From a virus, in the IMG/VR virus record IMGVR_UViG_3300008448_000265, positions 1 to 37,428 of that record: 37,428 nt of DNA. One strand, given 5' to 3'. The notes beneath the pieces are model-generated. The model worked only from the letters and a program-made list of their open reading frames with translations. It did not search any database and was not told the DNA's origin. Shown here in pieces: positions 7,757 to 17,600 of this stretch. A program made the position numbers and the translations under genes. Position 1 is the stretch's first letter, and each line of letters starts with the position of its first letter.

Positions 7757-7785
7757 TAGGTGACCTGGATAGACCAAGTCACCTA
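7757..7785 (-). terminator. Hairpin downstream of the TonB-dependent receptor gene
   Basis: Inverted repeat TAGGTGAC / GTCACCTA (7757-7764 and 7778-7785) with an inner TGG/CCA pair, one mismatch and a 5-nt loop. It lies 21 bp after the receptor's stop. On the minus strand it is followed by ATTTACATTTAG, only moderately T-rich, so termination may be weak. It could instead be an RNA processing or stability element. Confidence 0.5.
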
Positions 7786-7806
7786 TAAATATTTGGAATT
7801 ATAATA

Positions 7807-10800
7807 TTATCTACCGAAGGTATAGCGAATACCTAACTGAGCTGTCCATACATCAAATACTGATGAATTGTATTGGTATGTATCTTTTGCTAAGTAAGTA
7901 CCACTAGCATCACGTTGAGTAGCTAATCTATATGTTGGAACACCTGCAGCATCTCTGCTAACAAAGTTCAACAATTGAGGAGCTGTTGCGCGTTGTGAAA
8001 CACCCCACTCATTATTCAACATATTACCAAAGTTTAAGATATCTGCTCTGATTTGGAAAGCATTGCGTTTACCTTTAATTTTGATAAATACATCTTGTGC
8101 TACTGAGAAATCAAATCTATGTAGCATAGGAAGTGCTAAAGCGTTTCTTTCAGCATATTGACCTCTACGAGTTGATAAATAAGGATCTTGATCAATAAAG
8201 GCATCAAATGCAGCTTGTTGTTGAGCCTCAGTATAAACTGTAGTACCAACTGTTAAAGATGCAAAACGAATATCTGTAGCTTTATTTGGTACAAATACTA
8301 AATCATTATTTGATACTCTATCACCATTTAAGTCACCGGCTACGATATAAGAGAATGGATTGTTTTGTGAACCTACATATCCTAATGTAAATGTAGTAGC
8401 ACCACCATATTTCTTACCATAGTCTAAACGGTATCCTAATAAACCTACGATACGATTTCTAACTAAGAATGATGAAGTAGTTAAACCTAAATTATTATTA
8501 CCATTAACTGATAACGCTGACTGCCAAGAACCACTAGCAATTGAACCGGCGTCCATAAAATCTTGTGCGTTTGCAGCTGTATAAGCTACATAACCCCAAA
8601 TACCTTTAGATGCTGGTTTTTCTAGTTTGAATGTTGCTGAACGATTAAAGGCACCATTTTTATTTGTTAAAACAGCAGCCATTGAAACGTTGTTATTTAC
8701 TCTTACAGTAGCATCAGTACCACCATAAAGATCTCTATTATCAACACCACCTAATTTACCAACTGGTGATTTTAAGTTAGCATTGTAATAATGAACTGCG
8801 TTAAGTGTTTTGTTGTACAATAATTCAACACTAGCAATTAAACCTAACCAAGGTAATTTTTGATCAACAGCAATGTTATTTTTCCAAACTTGTGGAAACT
8901 TATAATTAGGGTCTGTTAATGCTAAATCAAATGTAGATGGTAAGGTTGGAGTTGATGGGATAAAGTATTGATTTGGATTAGCAGTAAAACCATAAGCGGC
9001 GGCTGCAGCACCTGATACATCAATAAATCCTGACAACACACCAGTATTCCCAATTTGGTTAGATAAGAATACATAAGGAGGACGACCTGTAAAAATACCT
9101 GTACCACCTCTAACTTGTGTTTTGCTTTCACCTTTATGGTTGTAATTAAATCCGAAACGAGGTTCGAATAATAATTGGCTTTCTGGCATTACACCTGTAT
9201 TCCATTTTTCACCATTAGCAAAAGTCATAGCAGTAACTGCTTGGTTTTCTAATGCTGTATTAGCGATTGAAATAATATTTGCTCTAATACCTGCTGTTAA
9301 TTTTAAATTCTTACTTACGCTATATTCATCTTGTAAATATAAATCTGTTCTATAAGATTCTAAAGTTTGCATTGGAGCAACTCCACCTGGTAATGCTGAA
9401 TATCTTAATTGAAAGCGAGCAGGAGCAAATGTAGATGGTTTACTACCATTAGCTAATGATTGATTTGCTGCTGTGTAAAAATCTGCTAGGCTATTAAAGA
9501 TATAAACACCGTTTGATGCAGGGAAGAATAAGTTGTTAGATTGATATTGTTGGAAATTAAATCCACCAACTAATGTATGTTTACCTAAATACTTAGTTAA
9601 GTTATTGGTAACGTTAAATGTCCAATAATTTAATTTGTTATCTGGAGTAAATGGATCGAAACCTACAGAAGTGTAAGTTGCTGAACCATCTCTGATGTCA
9701 ATAGTAGGGAACATATTACTCATATAAGCTCTATCTTCAATTTGCTTATCGTAAGAAACGATTAAGTTATTGTATAAAGTGTTAGAGATTTTAGAGTTTA
9801 ATTCTAATACTGCTGAACGAGTGTTATCCATAATAATATAACCACTATTTTGGAATGACATAGCATTAAACTGAGTTGTTCTATTACCCGCCCCTGCTGA
9901 TTGAGAGTTTGAAATATTAATTTCTGCAGATGAGTTGTGATGAACATAACGAGCAGTTAATTTATTCTTGTCGTTGATATTCCAGTCAGCGCGAATCAAA
10001 AATTTCTTTGATGAATTTTGATTTGAATAACCTTCCCAAGGACCAGTTGTATAATCAAATTTTTCTTTCATAAACTTAGATAAAGCTTCCATATCGGAAT
10101 ACTTTACACGAGATATTTGAGTACCTGTAAGTGGAGATCCTGCTGAAATCCAAGTTGTACCTGGTTCTGTTCTAACAATACCTTCGTAGTTACCAAATAA
10201 AAATAATTTGTTTTTAACAACAGGTAAGCCTAATCTAAAACCTTGTACTTTTTCATCAAATTTAGCTGCAGTAACTGTAGTACCACGTGCATTATCACCT
10301 ACATAACGAGATGAATTATCACGTTGTGTTTGATAAACACTACCTTCAATTTCATTTGTACCTGATCTTGTAACAGCGTTAATACCAGCACCTGTAAATC
10401 CAGATTGACGAATGTCAAATGGTGCTACGTTAACCTGTAATTGATCAATCGCGTCAAGTGAAATTGCTGAAGCGCCTGTACGGCCACCTGCTGCTGCTGA
10501 AGAGCCTAAACCGAAGTTGTTGTTGAACTGAGATCCATCGATTGTAAAATTGTTCAAACGAGAATCTTGTGCACCAAAAGAACTACCATTACCAAATGGA
10601 TTGTACTTAGTAATTCCATCGATTGTTCTTGCACCTGTGATTGGAATAGAAGTTAATTCTCTTCTTCCAAACTGTTGTGCAGCACCAGTTTTTCCTTTAG
10701 AAAAGATGTTGTTGCGAGTACCATTAACAACTACTTCTTTAAGAGCTGTTGCTTCATCTACTAAAACGAAATCAACATTAGATGTAATACCTAATTGTGT

Positions 10801-11079
10801 GTTGATTTCACTTGCTTCACTTTTCTTATATCCAACATAGGAAACGTGAATTGTGTACGGACCACCTACTCTAATAGCAGGAAATACGAATACACCTGTC
10901 TTACTTGTCTGGGCCTTGTACTCAGTGCCCGTCGGAACGTGGATAGCATGGATCGTTGCTCCAGCTAACACTTCTTGCTTCTCATTCTTAACAACACCCG
11001 AAATAGAGGAAGTGGTAATCTGACCAAATCCAACCAAGGCGAATGCAGAAAGAAGTAACGATAAAATCGCTTTTTTCAT
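7807..11079 (-). CDS. Oar-like TonB-dependent outer-membrane receptor
   Basis: A 1090-aa protein of the usual size for Bacteroidetes Oar/TonB-dependent receptors with an N-terminal carboxypeptidase-regulatory-like domain. Residues 1-19 are a signal peptide (MKKAILSLLLSAFALVGFG). About 25-105 is the beta-sandwich domain (SISGVVKNEKQEVLAGATI...). ALKEVVVNGTRN (about 110) leads into the plug (about 115-235). The remainder is a long beta-barrel ending LGIRYTFGR, a typical outer-membrane C-terminus. It would sit in the host outer membrane and, with TonB, transport or bind an unknown ligand; Myxococcus Oar is linked to protease export. It appears intact. It is embedded between phage genes in the same orientation and bounded by hairpins, which suggests a moron acquired from a host. 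Confidence 0.9.
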   Translation of the reverse strand: MKKAILSLLLSAFALVGFGQITTSSISGVVKNEKQEVLAGATIHAIHVPTGTEYKAQTSKTGVFVFPAIRVGGPYTIHVSYVGYKKSEASEINTQLGITSNVDFVLVDEATALKEVVVNGTRNNIFSKGKTGAAQQFGRRELTSIPITGARTIDGITKYNPFGNGSSFGAQDSRLNNFTIDGSQFNNNFGLGSSAAAGGRTGASAISLDAIDQLQVNVAPFDIRQSGFTGAGINAVTRSGTNEIEGSVYQTQRDNSSRYVGDNARGTTVTAAKFDEKVQGFRLGLPVVKNKLFLFGNYEGIVRTEPGTTWISAGSPLTGTQISRVKYSDMEALSKFMKEKFDYTTGPWEGYSNQNSSKKFLIRADWNINDKNKLTARYVHHNSSAEINISNSQSAGAGNRTTQFNAMSFQNSGYIIMDNTRSAVLELNSKISNTLYNNLIVSYDKQIEDRAYMSNMFPTIDIRDGSATYTSVGFDPFTPDNKLNYWTFNVTNNLTKYLGKHTLVGGFNFQQYQSNNLFFPASNGVYIFNSLADFYTAANQSLANGSKPSTFAPARFQLRYSALPGGVAPMQTLESYRTDLYLQDEYSVSKNLKLTAGIRANIISIANTALENQAVTAMTFANGEKWNTGVMPESQLLFEPRFGFNYNHKGESKTQVRGGTGIFTGRPPYVFLSNQIGNTGVLSGFIDVSGAAAAAYGFTANPNQYFIPSTPTLPSTFDLALTDPNYKFPQVWKNNIAVDQKLPWLGLIASVELLYNKTLNAVHYYNANLKSPVGKLGGVDNRDLYGGTDATVRVNNNVSMAAVLTNKNGAFNRSATFKLEKPASKGIWGYVAYTAANAQDFMDAGSIASGSWQSALSVNGNNNLGLTTSSFLVRNRIVGLLGYRLDYGKKYGGATTFTLGYVGSQNNPFSYIVAGDLNGDRVSNNDLVFVPNKATDIRFASLTVGTTVYTEAQQQAAFDAFIDQDPYLSTRRGQYAERNALALPMLHRFDFSVAQDVFIKIKGKRNAFQIRADILNFGNMLNNEWGVSQRATAPQLLNFVSRDAAGVPTYRLATQRDASGTYLAKDTYQYNSSVFDVWTAQLGIRYTFGR

Positions 11080-11099
11080 CTGTGTTTTGTTTTAGTTAA

Positions 11100-11131
11100 A
11101 AAATAAAAAAAGCGGAGACATAGTCCCCGCT
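11100..11131 (-). terminator. Rho-independent terminator between nuclease and receptor genes
   Basis: Minus-strand stem AGCGGGGAC / GTCTCCGCT (9 bp with one G-U pair, loop TAT) followed by TTTTTTTATTTTTT. It should end transcription arriving from the nuclease/primase genes. Only about 15-20 bp separate the T-run from the receptor ATG at 11079, so the element sits either in the receptor's own leader (attenuation) or leaves it dependent on read-through. Confidence 0.82.
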
Positions 11132-11170
11132 AAATAGTTGCGTACAATATTGTAATATGTTTGTAACAAG

Positions 11171-11190
11171 TTGAAATTTTTTGATTTCAA
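11171..11190. promoter_or_regulatory. Inverted repeat in the leader region of the receptor gene
   Basis: A TTGAAAT / ATTTCAA inverted repeat (7-bp arms, 6-bp spacer) lies just after the stop of the nuclease gene and upstream of the strong terminator. It could be an operator or a weak RNA hairpin. A TTGTTAC segment just downstream on the minus strand is the only hint of a -33 element, and no convincing TAnnTTTG box follows it. Confidence 0.3.
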
Positions 11191-11201
11191 GCATAAATAT
11201 A

Positions 11202-11984
11202 TTAAGAAATTTTGACCGATGTAGGTAATAATTCAGTCATAGGCTTGAAGTCTGGGTTTTCTAATTGATATATTTCATATATATTCATAAACATTTTGAA
11301 GTTCTTTTCAATATCTCCAATTTGTCTAAATTCCCATCCTTTACCTTGAATTTTATTTCCTTTTCCTTCACCACGAGTAGATGCTTTTAACCATAAAATA
11401 GCTGTGTCATCTACTTTTTGATCATGAGTTTCATTCCATGCTGTTGCATAGGCTGCAGTTTGTAGGTCATATGATGTATGTAGTGAATTAGATGTTTTAA
11501 TATCAACTAACCAAATCTTATCTAGAAATTTTAATACTAAGTCAGCTGTACCAGCAAATTTATGTTCATCTGAAAATAGATGATACTCTGCTGTCACTAA
11601 TTCTGGTTTGTGAGTATTCCAAAAATCAGCAAATTTAAGGATCATTCTCCAAACATCTAAATTATACTTAGCATTTCCATATTCATCTAACCACTGTATT
11701 TCTTTACCTTGTAAAAATTCTTCAATTGCAGTGTGTACTTGAGTACCTTCGTTTGCTGCTTTAGAAGCAATAATATCTGAATTATGTCCTACGTCTTTTA
11801 ACCATGAGTGGAAGAATTGGTTTTTAGGGAAGTAGTTTAAAATAGATGTTACTGAAGGATAGTATTCACCATTACGTCTGTAAAAGCGTGAATCTAAAAC
11901 ATTAATTTGCTTATCCCCTTCAGAATATTCAACGATACGTTTGATCTTTGGATCACGTATAACGTTTGCATTTTTTTCAATCAT
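11202..11984 (-). CDS. PD-(D/E)XK (RecB/Cas4-like) nuclease
   Basis: A 260-aa protein. The motif series fits the RecB/Cas4-like PD-(D/E)XK exonuclease superfamily: GTQVHTAIEEF (residues 80-90, the motif I His), GTADLV (145-150, Asp148), LVDIKTS (159-165, Asp161 and Lys163), and YDLQTAAYATAW (172-183, the downstream Gln/Tyr motif). Such phage enzymes process DNA ends during recombination or replication, or degrade host DNA. Its ATG overlaps the primase stop by 4 bp, which ties it to replication. A terminator lies downstream at 11100-11131, so it ends this transcription unit. The precise in vivo role is not shown. Confidence 0.83.
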   Translation of the reverse strand: MIEKNANVIRDPKIKRIVEYSEGDKQINVLDSRFYRRNGEYYPSVTSILNYFPKNQFFHSWLKDVGHNSDIIASKAANEGTQVHTAIEEFLQGKEIQWLDEYGNAKYNLDVWRMILKFADFWNTHKPELVTAEYHLFSDEHKFAGTADLVLKFLDKIWLVDIKTSNSLHTSYDLQTAAYATAWNETHDQKVDDTAILWLKASTRGEGKGNKIQGKGWEFRQIGDIEKNFKMFMNIYEIYQLENPDFKPMTELLPTSVKIS

Positions 11985-12934
11985 ATTAATTGTAATTTTT
12001 TCTCAAGCAGAGTCTGTAAAGTCAGAGGTTGTGTTTGCTCGAGAGTGTTTAAGAATGCTTCGAAGCCAATTTCATTTGCATCTTTACCTTCTAACTCAAC
12101 CATATAAACTTCCTTTCCATATGACATAAGTTTTTCAGCATGTTTAAGAGCATCTTTTTTAGCATCATTGTCTAATGCAATGTATATTTTGTCTACTGAG
12201 GATTTAACTAATTTTTCCATCAATTTATCATGTAGTACCTTTCCTAGTAGTGGAATACAATTGCGTTTAATTGTTACAGCATCAAACATACCTTCACAAA
12301 GTATGATTGGTGCATCCCAATTAATATATAATTCAAAACCAATAATATCTTTAGATGATACTGGTGGATTTTTGTATTTACGTAATGATGGTTCCTTATA
12401 ATCTCTAGCTATAAAATAATTAAGTTGTCCGTTTGCTCCATAGGATGGGATTATTATCCTACCTTCGTATTTTCCGTCCTTACAAAAGCCGATATTATAT
12501 TTTAAAATATCATCGGGTGTAATACCTCTTTTCTTTAAAAATTTAAGAGCATGTTTTGATTCGATTTGAGCCATTCTATCAGTCATAAACCTAGCATGGT
12601 TATCAAATGTAATAAATTCTTCTGGTAATGTAAGTGCTTCGTGAGATATATGTTCTTCCTTAGCTGCTGGTTTGATTAATAAATCTAAGTCTTTAAACCT
12701 GTCAGCTGTTGCTTTAGCACGTTTGAATAATGAACGTATGCTTTTACCCTTAGCATCACATACCCAACAATGCCAAAAATTTTCACGTTTTGACGTTGTG
12801 CGTAATGATACTTCTAGCTTGTTTTTGTGGTGTGAACAAAATGGACATTTAAAGGCATAATTGCCTTTACTTGTTATTTGTCCTTTACCTAAAACAGACT
12901 CTACTAATACTAGTAATGCTGCGTTTTCAATCAT
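11981..12934 (-). CDS. DNA primase, gp61/DnaG-type
   Basis: A 317-aa protein with an N-terminal CHC2-type zinc-binding domain (CPFC at 30-33, H36, CWVC at 56-59) and a C-terminal TOPRIM domain: ILCEGMFDA (Glu214, Asp218) and ALDNDA (Asp255, Asp257). This is the layout of DnaG-family primases, and the size is close to that of T4 gp61. It would synthesise RNA primers for lagging-strand synthesis together with a replicative helicase that is not in the window. The gene is followed by the PD-(D/E)XK nuclease with a 4-bp overlap and preceded by a GIY-YIG nuclease 20 bp upstream, forming a small DNA-metabolism block between tail genes and the receptor gene. Confidence 0.88.
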   Translation of the reverse strand: MIENAALLVLVESVLGKGQITSKGNYAFKCPFCSHHKNKLEVSLRTTSKRENFWHCWVCDAKGKSIRSLFKRAKATADRFKDLDLLIKPAAKEEHISHEALTLPEEFITFDNHARFMTDRMAQIESKHALKFLKKRGITPDDILKYNIGFCKDGKYEGRIIIPSYGANGQLNYFIARDYKEPSLRKYKNPPVSSKDIIGFELYINWDAPIILCEGMFDAVTIKRNCIPLLGKVLHDKLMEKLVKSSVDKIYIALDNDAKKDALKHAEKLMSYGKEVYMVELEGKDANEIGFEAFLNTLEQTQPLTLQTLLEKKLQLI

Positions 12935-12954
12935 ATAACCATTAATATACGAAC

Positions 12955-13410
12955 TTATTCTGCCTCAAACAAGTCTTTACGGAAGAATTTACCTAATATG
13001 TTATCATTTAGGTAACGGTCATCTTCCAACACGTTGTGTTGAAACAGATATTTTGTTTCCCAGTATGTTAATTGTTTACTGGTTTTGCATAGTTTATATA
13101 CGTAACGTTTTAAATTTTCTTTTGGTAATTTTTTAACCTCAGTTGATGAACCATAATATGTCTTCCAGTCACTTTCTGATATGACTAATTTTTTGCTTGG
13201 TTTTTTACCACGAGCCACAGGTAACGTTGCTAATTCTTTCTTACCTAATTTCTTATTTTGTTTATGAAAGAATGCTTTTTTACCAATATATTGTTTTCCT
13301 GTTGTTGTGTCAACAGTGCAATAAACATATCCATAATATTCAGAGGGGTCAAAATTGGGATCATTGATTAGATCCTCGACCTGTTGGACAGGTCCTACAA
13401 CTTGCATCAT
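12955..13410 (-). CDS. GIY-YIG-like endonuclease
   Basis: A 151-aa protein. GYVYCTVDTTTGKQYIGKK (residues 27-45) gives the GIY...YIG signature as GYV...YIG. WETKYLF (about 117-123) supplies a plausible catalytic Glu, and YLNDNI (about 133-138) a late Asn. These match small phage GIY-YIG proteins, a family that includes homing endonucleases such as T4 Seg proteins. No separate DNA-recognition domain is obvious, so it could be a DNA-repair or host-DNA-degrading nuclease rather than a homing enzyme. It lies between tail-fibre genes and the primase. The family call is good; the specific role is open. Confidence 0.72.
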   Translation of the reverse strand: MMQVVGPVQQVEDLINDPNFDPSEYYGYVYCTVDTTTGKQYIGKKAFFHKQNKKLGKKELATLPVARGKKPSKKLVISESDWKTYYGSSTEVKKLPKENLKRYVYKLCKTSKQLTYWETKYLFQHNVLEDDRYLNDNILGKFFRKDLFEAE

Positions 13411-13425
13411 AACAATTTATTTATT

Positions 13426-13734
13426 TTAAATATCGTACTTAATCAAGAAAGTCATATCTGTTTCTGTTGAAACAGGGATTGGTTTTCCTAATTTTGCAAC
13501 CATTAATAATTCATTCTGTTCATTATATAAACCAATAGTAGTTACATAAGGTCTAAATTCTGAACCAGTAGCAAATCCTACTAACGATGATGATATGTTA
13601 GTTCTTTCAGATAACAAACTAGGATTGTAAGTTAAGTTGTATTCACTTTCCTCAACACTACATTTTACAAAGTTTTCATAAACTGTGTGTTCGTTTCTAA
13701 AATTAATATTAAATGATCCTGTATAAGCTGGCAT
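13426..13734 (-). CDS. Small tail-associated protein sharing a C-terminal domain with the 318-aa protein
   Basis: A 102-aa protein. Residues 28-102 (EESEYNLTYNPSLL...YVTTIGLYNEQNELLMVAKLGKP...LIKYDI) are clearly similar to the last 80 residues of the 318-aa protein at 17856-18812 (SEYNYTSNPSII...YITTVGLYNDNNELLAVAKLSKP). The short N-terminus (MPAYTGSFNINFRNEHTVYE) differs. The shared module may be a docking or oligomerisation domain that attaches fibres or adhesins to the baseplate. The gene ends the tail-fibre cluster. Function inferred from context only. Confidence 0.72.
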   Translation of the reverse strand: MPAYTGSFNINFRNEHTVYENFVKCSVEESEYNLTYNPSLLSERTNISSSLVGFATGSEFRPYVTTIGLYNEQNELLMVAKLGKPIPVSTETDMTFLIKYDI

Positions 13735-13748
13735 AATTTATAAGTATT

Positions 13749-14600
13749 TTATACTGGGCATAATATTGGGTATGTACTCACTCCAGAGGTTAATTGAACT
13801 GATGCTTGTAGAGGTGTAGGGTTAACAAGATAAGGCACACTACCAGCCATATTATCTATATCTCCACTATAGAACAATTCTCCTGAAGATGTTATATTAA
13901 TATCACATACTCTGTAACGAACAATATTACCTGATCCAGCACTCCAAGATCCAGTTATTGAGTATGGAACTTCAGATGGGGTAAAATAAAGTGTTCCACT
14001 CTTAGAAGTAGCTGTTGTTGATTCATTTAATACTTGAGTTCCATTAGCATTTTGTACTTGTAATATACCTGATCCCCCATTTCCTGGACTCATACTCCAG
14101 TTAAGCATAATTGTAGTAGATCCTGTAACACAAGAACCACTAGCAATAATAGTACCTGCATTATATCCATTAATATTTCCTGTTCCTACTTGATACCAAG
14201 TACCACTAGAAACATAATAACCATCTGGTGCTAATTCTAAACTAGAAGATAAGTATAATCTAGATCCTGTATATAATGTAACGTTAGAAGTTTCATCTAA
14301 CATAACACCAGTATAATCTATATTAATTGTTGATGTATCTAAATAAAATTGATCACAATCACCACTTGCACAAGCACTACCAGAAGTTGAACCAGAACAG
14401 AAAGTAAAAGGACCGTATAAGCAATCTCTCCATTTTCCATTAGCTAAACTGCTAGTATAGCGCTCTTCATAATAAAAGTTAGTTCCACAAAAACTTTCAG
14501 TTGGTGAAGTAAGGGAATGACTATACCCTACAGGTGAATTATTATCTGTAAAATATTGTGTTACCTTTGTATAAATCTTATTTCCTGATCTTCTTATCAT
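13749..14600 (-). CDS. Putative tail-fibre/adhesin protein
   Basis: A 283-aa protein rich in Ser, Thr, Gly and Tyr, with a cysteine-rich stretch near residues 67-85 (FCSGSTSGSACASGDC) and predicted beta-structure throughout. There is no signal peptide or membrane segment. The composition, including recurrent TGS triplets, matches the 1072-aa fibre just upstream and the other tail genes of this cluster. It is probably a distal fibre or receptor-binding component. The ATG at 14600 follows a minus-strand ATATATTTATAAT segment. No enzymatic motif is visible and I do not recognise a named family. Confidence 0.65.
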   Translation of the reverse strand: MIRRSGNKIYTKVTQYFTDNNSPVGYSHSLTSPTESFCGTNFYYEERYTSSLANGKWRDCLYGPFTFCSGSTSGSACASGDCDQFYLDTSTINIDYTGVMLDETSNVTLYTGSRLYLSSSLELAPDGYYVSSGTWYQVGTGNINGYNAGTIIASGSCVTGSTTIMLNWSMSPGNGGSGILQVQNANGTQVLNESTTATSKSGTLYFTPSEVPYSITGSWSAGSGNIVRYRVCDINITSSGELFYSGDIDNMAGSVPYLVNPTPLQASVQLTSGVSTYPILCPV

Positions 14601-14616
14601 CTATTATAAATATATT

Positions 14617-17600
14617 TTAACATGAGGTATAATTAGTTACCATACCAGATGAATTAGTAACAACAGCATATAAAGCTACTCCGTTAAATGATAGTGGTTT
14701 CCATTGTCCTCCAGTATTTAACGGAGTTGTTAAACCTGTATCCTCATAAATGTAAGTTACATTTGACTGGAAGAAGTTAACATTAGAATAATAAGCTCTA
14801 GAACTAAAGTAGTTAGCGCAAGCACCACCAGATGTACCTGACAATCCACTTACAGGACCTAATATGCTGTAATAATTAGTACAAGTTCCCATATTAGAAG
14901 ATAAAGTAGGATTAGCAACTGTGCTTTGATTCCAACTTAATCTTACTTCATTTCCACTTGTTAAGTTATCTGTTTTAACTAAAGTATAACCATAAGTTCC
15001 TGGTGTTAGTGTTATATATCCATTACTTGTACCTTGAGTATCAGAATAGAATGTTTGACCTACGCTTGTTATAACAAAGGTACCTGTAGCAATTACACCA
15101 TTAATAGTTAAACTAAAATCAGCATTTCCAGAGCTTGAACCTCCAGAATTATACTTAGCCCAAACATTTACATTACCTCCTGTTACTACAATACTACCTG
15201 TAGCATATGATCCACCACCACCAGTAACTGGTACTGTACCAAATACTGTTGTATAACATACAGATCCTGAAGGTGGAGGAGGAGTTGAGCCTGTTGCTAA
15301 ATTACTTTCAACTTTTACTAAGTAGTATTTACTTGATTCAGCTGTAAAGCTAGAATAAGGCCAGTAAGCACTTCCTGTTTCAATACTAGAGGTTGTATAT
15401 GTTAACGAACCTGTAGCATAAACGGACATTGTGTGAGATGCTGATGGGTAACTACCAGACCATCCATTATCACCCACATATATAGGAGCTTCAAATGAAT
15501 ATAAAGTTCCACTATGTAGTTGGATGTATTTAGTATCTGTTGTAAATAGTGTAACTACATCTTGGCTATTTGCTTTAACTTTAAGATTAGTACCAACTCC
15601 CGAAGATTCATCTACTAAAATAACAGCATTTAATTCTTGACATGCTGGATCTGAGTATCTGTATTCACGAGCTCTTACATTTACACTTCCAGAAGCTACA
15701 CATCCATTAGCATCAGCTACTGTTATATTCCAAGTACCACCATTTAATCCATCATTTAGATTAATAGATATTGGGTTTGTTGCTGTAGGGCCTTGAGAAA
15801 GCGTTGTTCCACCTTTTTGTACCACGTAAGTATAAGGAGAAGTTCCACCTGTAACACCAATATTAACGCTAGTATCACATTCATTATATGTTAAAGATGA
15901 GCTTAAGTTAGTGAATCCAGCAGAAGATGATAATGAAGCACTAGCTGCAAAAGTACATCCTGTGCCTAAATCGGTTACTGTTAAAGTATATGTACCTACA
16001 CTTCCTGTAATTATACTTCCTGTAGCTCCTGTATTCCATAAGTAGCTAAATCCAGTTCCGCTACCACCACTAACAGATGATGAAATCTGTCCACTACCAC
16101 TACATGAACCATTAGTTGTAGTTAAATTAACTGATATTGGGCTTACACTATTAATAGTTGCACTACCTGTAACAGTACAAGAACTAGCATCTGTTACAGT
16201 TACCACGTAAGTTCCAGCAGGTAACCCTGTTGGATCTTCTGTTGTACGAACAACTGTTGATCCTGTAGTCCAAGAGTAAGTATAAGGTGCAGTACCTCCA
16301 GAAACAGTTATATTAATTGCTCCAACATCTTGTCCTACTTCAGGACAGTCAGATGAAGTTGAATTAATTACTACTGAAAGTGCTGTTGGTTGAGTAATAG
16401 TAACTAATGAAGATGTTGTACAAATGTTATCTTTAACAGTTACTGTATAAGTTGCTGGTGTTAAGTTTGAGAATAATGTATTGGTTGTGAATCCTTGCCA
16501 TGTGCTTCCACCATTAATAGAAGCAGAGTAAGGGGCTCCAAAACTAGAAGACCCAGTAACTGCTATTTTTCCATTACCACTACCACCGCAAGACACATTA
16601 ATTGAACTTATGTTAACAGTAAATACATCAGTAGTTATATTTAATGATTGAGAAACTATAGTTCCTTCACTATCTCTAACATATAAAACATCCCCAGTAA
16701 CAGCTGAAGTTGATGCTGTTGGTTGATACCATTCACAGTTATTTAAATTATTCCATGTGCTTCCACCAATAGAATATTGGTAAGGAGGAATGCCATAATT
16801 TATAGAAAAAGTAACATTGGCTACCCCACCAGGACAAACATAGCTTTGAGAAGATAAAGTATTTAATACAAGAGGTAATTTATATAGTTCTAAATCAATA
16901 GAAGCAGTATTACTTCTTAAACAAGTATCATCATTTACTGTATAGTATAATTTATAATTTCCTGGTGTAACTCCTAGAGTTTCACATTCGTCAATATATA
17001 ATGAACCTGTTATTATTGTAAATAAAGGAAAACTATAGTTAGGATAACTATAAGTTGCTATTGAGCCAGTATTAATATTAGTTGAAATACAATCAATATA
17101 GTCATTAGACAGAACATTTAATTGTTTAACACGTTGTACGTTTAATATTCTAAAATAATCATTTACTGCATTAGGAGGAGTAGGTAGAAAACATTTGTAA
17201 TTAGGATTAGTAATTACAACAATTCCTTGAGAGTAAAAAATATTTCCTACAAATACCTTGTTATTTAAATCAGCAATATATCCTGGAGGTGCGTAATATC
17301 CTTGTTGTACGTAATATCCTGTAAAATATATATCGTATACGTTACCATATCCATCATCAACTAATTGAAAAGAATTAGGGGCTGTTAAAACAAAACAGTT
17401 TGGTTTAATTTGTTCACCATAAATGTTTTGGTTAAATTTCATTACCCTAACAAAATCATTAGATCCTGTTGGGAAATCACTTATAAATTCAGGATCTTCA
17501 TTAAAATTAAAGTAGGAACCAGTTAAAATAGTTCCAGACTCTGTAGGAGCTGAATTATAGTAAAGTGAATCTTGTAAAGAATGAGAATTTAATGTGCTTG

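Noticed and set aside
7744-7782. Longer start of the P-loop kinase at ATG 7782
   Set aside because: It would run through the hairpin at 7757-7785 and hide the MIKL leader shared with three neighbours.
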